NCBI GenBank assembly: GCA_951230915.1 | Contig: OX579635.1 | Location: 38,998,001-39,062,000 of the forward strand | DNA: 64,000 nt | Source: Antitrichia curtipendula | Taxonomy: Eukaryota; Streptophyta; Bryopsida; Hypnales; Leucodontaceae | Direction of reading: 5' to 3' | In this document: positions 60,001-64,000 of the stretch, piece by piece | Position numbering within the stretch: the stretch's first letter is position 1 | Layout of the letters: each line of letters starts with the position of its first letter | Translations under genes and position numbers: made by a program | The notes under the pieces: model-generated | The model's input: only the letters and a program-made list of their open reading frames with translations | Told to the model about the DNA's origin: nothing | The model's database searches: none

Positions 60001-61449
60001 AATCTTTCATGGCTTGACATGTGCAACATTCATTATGCACCATGTTTTCAGGAGATTGGTCAGTTGACAAGGCTTGAGGTATTGCGGTTGAATACGAATT
60101 GCTGTGATGAAAGCCCGCTCTCAGAACCTTTAGAACCACCGAATCTTGACAAATGCATTCAATTACAGGAGCTTGTGCTTCAATGCACGTGTTTTATATC
60201 ATTTCCAGATATGAGCAAGTTGACATCGTTGAGAAAGGTTCTCTTTGAAGGATGCAAGGCTGCAAAAGAGGTGGTTGGATTGAGCTCACAAATGACTTCC
60301 CTGCAGGAGCTCTTGTTGCTTGATTGTGATTCGTTAAGCCAATGTCTTGGTTTGAGCGATGTGGTTTCGTTGCAAGAACTCAATGTTGAAAATTGTTTCC
60401 AGTTCAGGCAGACTCCTGATGTGCACAAGCTCACAAAGCTACGACGGTTGAATATAAGGTGGAACAAATTCAACAAGGTGCTAGGGTTGGACGACTCGAT
60501 GCAATTGCAGGAGCTTCTTGTGTGCGGTGTTGACGAGTTGCCCAACTTACACTTGCTGAGACATTTAAAACGGCTGTCTATGGAGTACATCAAGCCTATG
60601 ATGATGCCGTTTGACAATTTCCTTGCCTTGGAAGAACTCATCCTCAATTATTTGCCAGAGGTTAGGAACATACATGGCATGCGCTCGTTGACAAGGTTAA
60701 AGAGGCTGACAATCAGAGATGCCCCTAATCTATTACAGTTGCCTGAGTTGGGTGACTTGATGGCGTTACAATACCTCTGCCTGTTTAACTGCTGTAGTTT
60801 GGAAGGGAAACCTGAATTACCAGATCTTCACAACCTCATAAACTTGGAAGTTTTGGAGATTATCTCAACCCCAATCAGAAGGTTACCAAGCTTCGAACGC
60901 CTTACGCAACTCAAGAAGTTGCGTTGCGGTGGAACTTTGTTGGCCGAGTTACCCGTTCTCAATGGTTTGGACAAATTGGAGATTATCAACCTTGCCAAAT
61001 GCCGTGAGCTGACAAGCTTGGAGAAGTTGGGAACCGTGCCTGCATTGATACACCTGGATGTTTCAACATGTTATAGATTGACGAGGTTGCCAGATTTCAG
61101 AAGCTCCAGGAGTCTGGAGTATCTCAGCTTTTGTCACACTGGAGTGAGCCTGGGTCCAGAAGACATTAGGGCCCTGGCGACCTTACCAGCACTCGAAATG
61201 TGTGGTTGGGACCATGTGTCGGTGCTCTTTTCTGAGCTATTAGAAAAGATGTCATTGATGGAGATCGTATTGTTTCTGGAAGCAAAGCAACTGGAGTATT
61301 TGACCACATTGCAGACAAGGACATGGACTGAGCCGGAGACCTGGCCGGAGAAGTGGAAATATTATCGTCATCCCTCCCATGCTTGTTATCACAACAGGTT
61401 GTGCCCACGTCCACGAAGTAGAGACGTTTACAGGACGCGGCCCCCATGA
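57046..61449 (+). CDS. TIR-NBARC-LRR intracellular immune receptor, one frame change in TIR
   Basis: NLR receptors sense pathogen effectors in the cytosol; TIR domains signal by cleaving NAD+. Exons: about 57046-57624 (TIR: KIFLSHSGVQKNF, FFDKRPDCLPKGQKFP, CHIAVLVLSEDFF), 58090-58344 (P-loop GMGGIGKTT at 58159), 58444-59238 (kinase-2 QVFLALDNVW, RNBS-B GSIVMVTARS, HPLALKVLG for GLPL, LLFMDVVLF) and 59548-61449 (MHD variant VIVHD at 59608, then about 15 LRRs, for example LEVLRLNTN and LQELLLLDC). Introns start GTGAAA, GTTAGT and GTAAGA, and all junctions are phase 0. The TIR frame shifts at about 57337-57339, where one A seems missing in TTAAAT. Downstream text (SVYLGLSRNECTRNETRCRH) is family-like. 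It is either a sequencing error or a recent pseudogene. The first exon with the ATG is not identified; about 1,170 residues are seen. Confidence 0.85.
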
Positions 61450-62686
61450 CCAAGGTAGTCACCAAAACTACTCCGATTATTGGATTAACAAGTTCTACAA
61501 TGAACAATGAAGTCATCCATCAATCATTTTTCGGCCTCAGCGTCCTTCAAGGGTTAAAACACTCACTTTAACCCTAAAAGGACGAGACCTATCACCAACT
61601 GAAGGTACTTTGTAAAAAATGAGTTGATTTTTGAACTAACAGGTGCATTCTTCAATTCTACAGTGTTCTAGAAAGTCATCCATCTTAGCCTTAGGGCACA
61701 TGTCTCATAAGCCTACGAGAATGAGGCCTATCATTGAGGTAGTTAGCCAAAATGATCAAATTCTTGGATGAATAGGTTCATTTTTTGTTTCCATAGTTTC
61801 TTTAATAATCATTTGTCACTCTTTTTTGAGTTGCATATGCATTTCAAGGTTAACTACTTAATATGGTAAAGTCACCTATATTTGTCCAAATATGCATTTG
61901 ATTATACTTCCTATTATTAAGGTGTCTTATTTTTTGTTGGTTCTTGTTGGCAATTAAAAGAAAATACTAGATTCTTTAAGCATGGATTTTTTAGATGTTG
62001 TATGAATAAAGTCAAAAGCTTCAAAGTGTTGATTCTAGGTGTATCCAAAGTTGATCATAGGCTCTCATATGTAGAAGTTCTACATTTTAGGCAATAATTT
62101 GTACAGGTCATGTTTGACAATTGTTTACAATCAATATTTTGAAGCTAAACTAATTAGCAAGCAATCTTGTGAACATTAGAAAAGTCATTGGAGGTTTTGT
62201 TATGATAGTCATTTGCTTTTCTACATACTGCTTGCATGTGACCTATTCCCCTTGAGGACAACATTGATTTTATAAAACTTAAATTAAAATCTTGAATTTT
62301 TCAAATTTTTAGATGAAATTCTTTAATATAAAATGAACTGAAATTCTTCATTGTCATTATGACTCTAATTCAATATACACCATTTTTTTGTGCAATTTAA
62401 TTTTGTTAGACAAGACATAAGCTCCTATAATCTCAATTTTTGGCATGATTTATTGAAACTTATTTTCAAGACAAAAGAATAGATAAGATTTAGGAGAATA
62501 TGGATTTTATTTCAATCAATATCCATGAGCAAAAGTTATGCAATCCTAAATCCAAAATAATTGAGAGGGGGCAATAAAAAAAAACTAAAAATTGTGAAAT
62601 TATTATTTTTTCTTCTAATAGATTATATTTTTGTCTACATAAAAATCTTTGGTTCATTCTATTTTGATAAGTGATTAGAAAATATA
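61450..62686. other. Receptor downstream region with degenerate tandem copies
   Basis: 61454-61800 appears to hold three diverged ~120-bp copies built on CACCAAAACTACT / TCAACT.AAGGTA and GTCATCCATC. An inverted repeat GTCCTTCAAGGGTTAA / TTAACCCTAAAAGGAC lies at 61546-61588. The rest is AT-rich without genes. Confidence 0.4.
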
Positions 62687-62751
62687 TTTCTTGTAATTTA
62701 TTTCTTGTAATTTATTTCTTGTAATTTATTTCTTGTAATTTATTTCTTGTA
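62687..62751. repeat. 14-bp tandem repeat, 4.6 units
   Basis: Perfect direct units TTTCTTGTAATTTA start at 62687, 62701, 62715 and 62729, followed by a partial unit to 62751. Confidence 0.95.
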
Positions 62752-64000
62752 TAGACACAGTCTACAGTACAATTGTTCTTAACTGAAACATGATGCTTAT
62801 TATTGGGTAAGGTTACATTCTGCATTGGTTGAAATGAGATGTTTATGTGGTACACTTATGTTCTTAATTGAAATCAGAAATAACATGTACAGTAAAATCT
62901 AATGTATATTTATCAGGGTTGTTACATTGGGCGGTTTTGTATCACTGGACAAGATGGACGGATGGGTGGTCCGAGGGGTCCAGACGGGTGACTGGACAAA
63001 TTTAAGGATTTAGGATTTAGAGCTTTGAATTTGATCATATTCTAAGGTAAATCCACCATGATTTATAATAAATCCAAGTGATTTAAGGTAAACTAAGATA
63101 AGCTTCCATGATTTTAAGGTAAATTCTCATGATTTAAGGTAAGTCAAGTGTCATTAAGATAATTCCACGTTGGATTTTTTACCTTCATAGTAAGTCAATT
63201 ACATGTTGACTACACCGGAAGGATGGCACTTCTATTGGTCGGGCGAATTGGATGGACATGCAAGCAGTCTATCTGTCTAATGTGACAACCTTGATATTTA
63301 TCATTGAATTCATTCAAGTTCTCATAATAAAAGCTTCCATACTTTAAAAAATAAATCAAAAAATAAATATAGGTTTAAAAAAGAGATAAAAAAGAGATGT
63401 TTTCTTGTATCAGTTGTATGGTGTGTTTAGTTGTGTGATTGTTTTCAAACTCCAACATGATAGTGACAAGACCTAAATTGTTTATCGTTTTAAATTCTTT
63501 AAATTCTTTAAATTCTCATGAAAATTAATGACAACTATTATAGGGCTACAACTCTAATTGCAACGTCAACTCTATTTTCAATGTCAAGAAAAAAGGAAAA
63601 GGTTCCAAAGAAGCGAAAGATTGAAAGAAATCCCTCTTTTTTTGCCAAATAGAAAAATTAGGAAGAGAAAGGAAAAGGTTCCGATAAAGTATTTTTTTAA
63701 TTATTTTATTTTTGAAATAGAAAATATAGTAAAAAAAAGATTTTTTTATTAAAAAAATCCTTTCTTCTATTTTTGAAATAGGAAAAATAGGAAGAAGAAG
63801 GAAAAAAATGCTTGTTATATATATTTTTAATTGGGTATTAAGAAAATTCAAGGAACACATTAATTGGAAATTTGGCCTTAGAATCCGGCCTCACTACTTT
63901 ACATTATCTAAGGCCAAAGTGGTGAGTTGGGACCGAATTGAGGGCCAAATTATAGGCAAATCGGGTTAGCCTTCCATCTTGCCCCAGAAAGTGTATAAAC
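62752..64000. other. AT-rich terminal stretch
   Basis: No gene. 63000-63180 has repeated short text GATTTAAGGTAAA / ATTTTAAGGTAAATTC. 63590-63810 holds an inverted, low-complexity region (GGAAAAGGTTCC repeated; TTTTTGAAATAG repeated) that gives chance Lys/Phe-rich frames on both strands. Confidence 0.4.

Noticed and set aside
1..64000. tRNA, rRNA, CRISPR or bacterial-type operon features
   Set aside because: None seen. Introns, plant transposons and plant immune-receptor architecture exclude a prokaryotic reading.

Overview
The window looks like plant nuclear DNA. The evidence is split genes with GT-AG introns, a chloroplast-type phosphoribosylanthranilate isomerase (tryptophan pathway), a TIR-NBARC-LRR immune receptor of the kind I associate with bryophytes and other early land plants, and long AT-rich intergenic DNA full of nested transposons. 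I cannot name the species. A moss or liverwort is my best guess, from the style of the receptor only.

Layout. (1) 1-18.1 kb: two divergent transposon-type genes. A 2.8 kb minus-strand coding region lies at 192-2974. A DUF7869-type transposase lies at 14836-18042 on the plus strand. Both carry nonsense codons in an otherwise open frame. The 12 kb between them is AT-rich and nearly featureless apart from two minisatellites (8.1-8.4 and 9.05-9.24 kb). (2) 18.1-23 kb: a 48-bp tandem repeat, then a decayed Copia-type retroelement (a primer-binding-site-like sequence and a gag with a CCHC zinc knuckle). A TTAA-flanked MITE interrupts it and it is followed by an intact 205-codon membrane-protein ORF (copy A). 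(3) 23.9-34.75 kb: two direct copies of a segment, each carrying a relative of A on the minus strand. Copy B (27.3-27.6 kb) is internally deleted and copy C (33.3-33.9 kb) is intact. Unit 1 alone holds a 140-bp CACTA-type MITE, a 1.2 kb non-autonomous CACTA element and a 380-bp MITE. Unit 2 preserves the empty sites of the first two. (4) 34.75-51 kb: a transposon graveyard with CACTA and inverted-repeat remnants, a 37.3-38.3 kb frame with four stops, a 40.2-43.7 kb transposase relic split by a MULE-type MITE with a 10-bp target duplication, and TTAA-flanked elements at 44.2-45.1 and 48.0-50.0 kb. (5) 51.5-54.2 kb: an intact three-exon PAI gene. (6) 57.0-61.4 kb: a TIR-NBARC-LRR receptor gene in at least four exons, with one apparent single-base deletion in the TIR exon. 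(7) 61.45-64 kb: AT-rich downstream DNA.

The two clearly cellular genes are PAI (tryptophan synthesis in the plastid) and the immune receptor. The A/B/C family is unidentified and is the most interesting coding sequence here. Its N-terminus and C-terminal tail are strongly conserved, while its hydrophobic core has diverged. The transposon genes decay mostly through stop codons that single C-to-T changes at CG, CHG or CHH sites would explain. That is what silencing by plant cytosine methylation would leave behind. All homology statements rest on pattern recognition; no database search was run.
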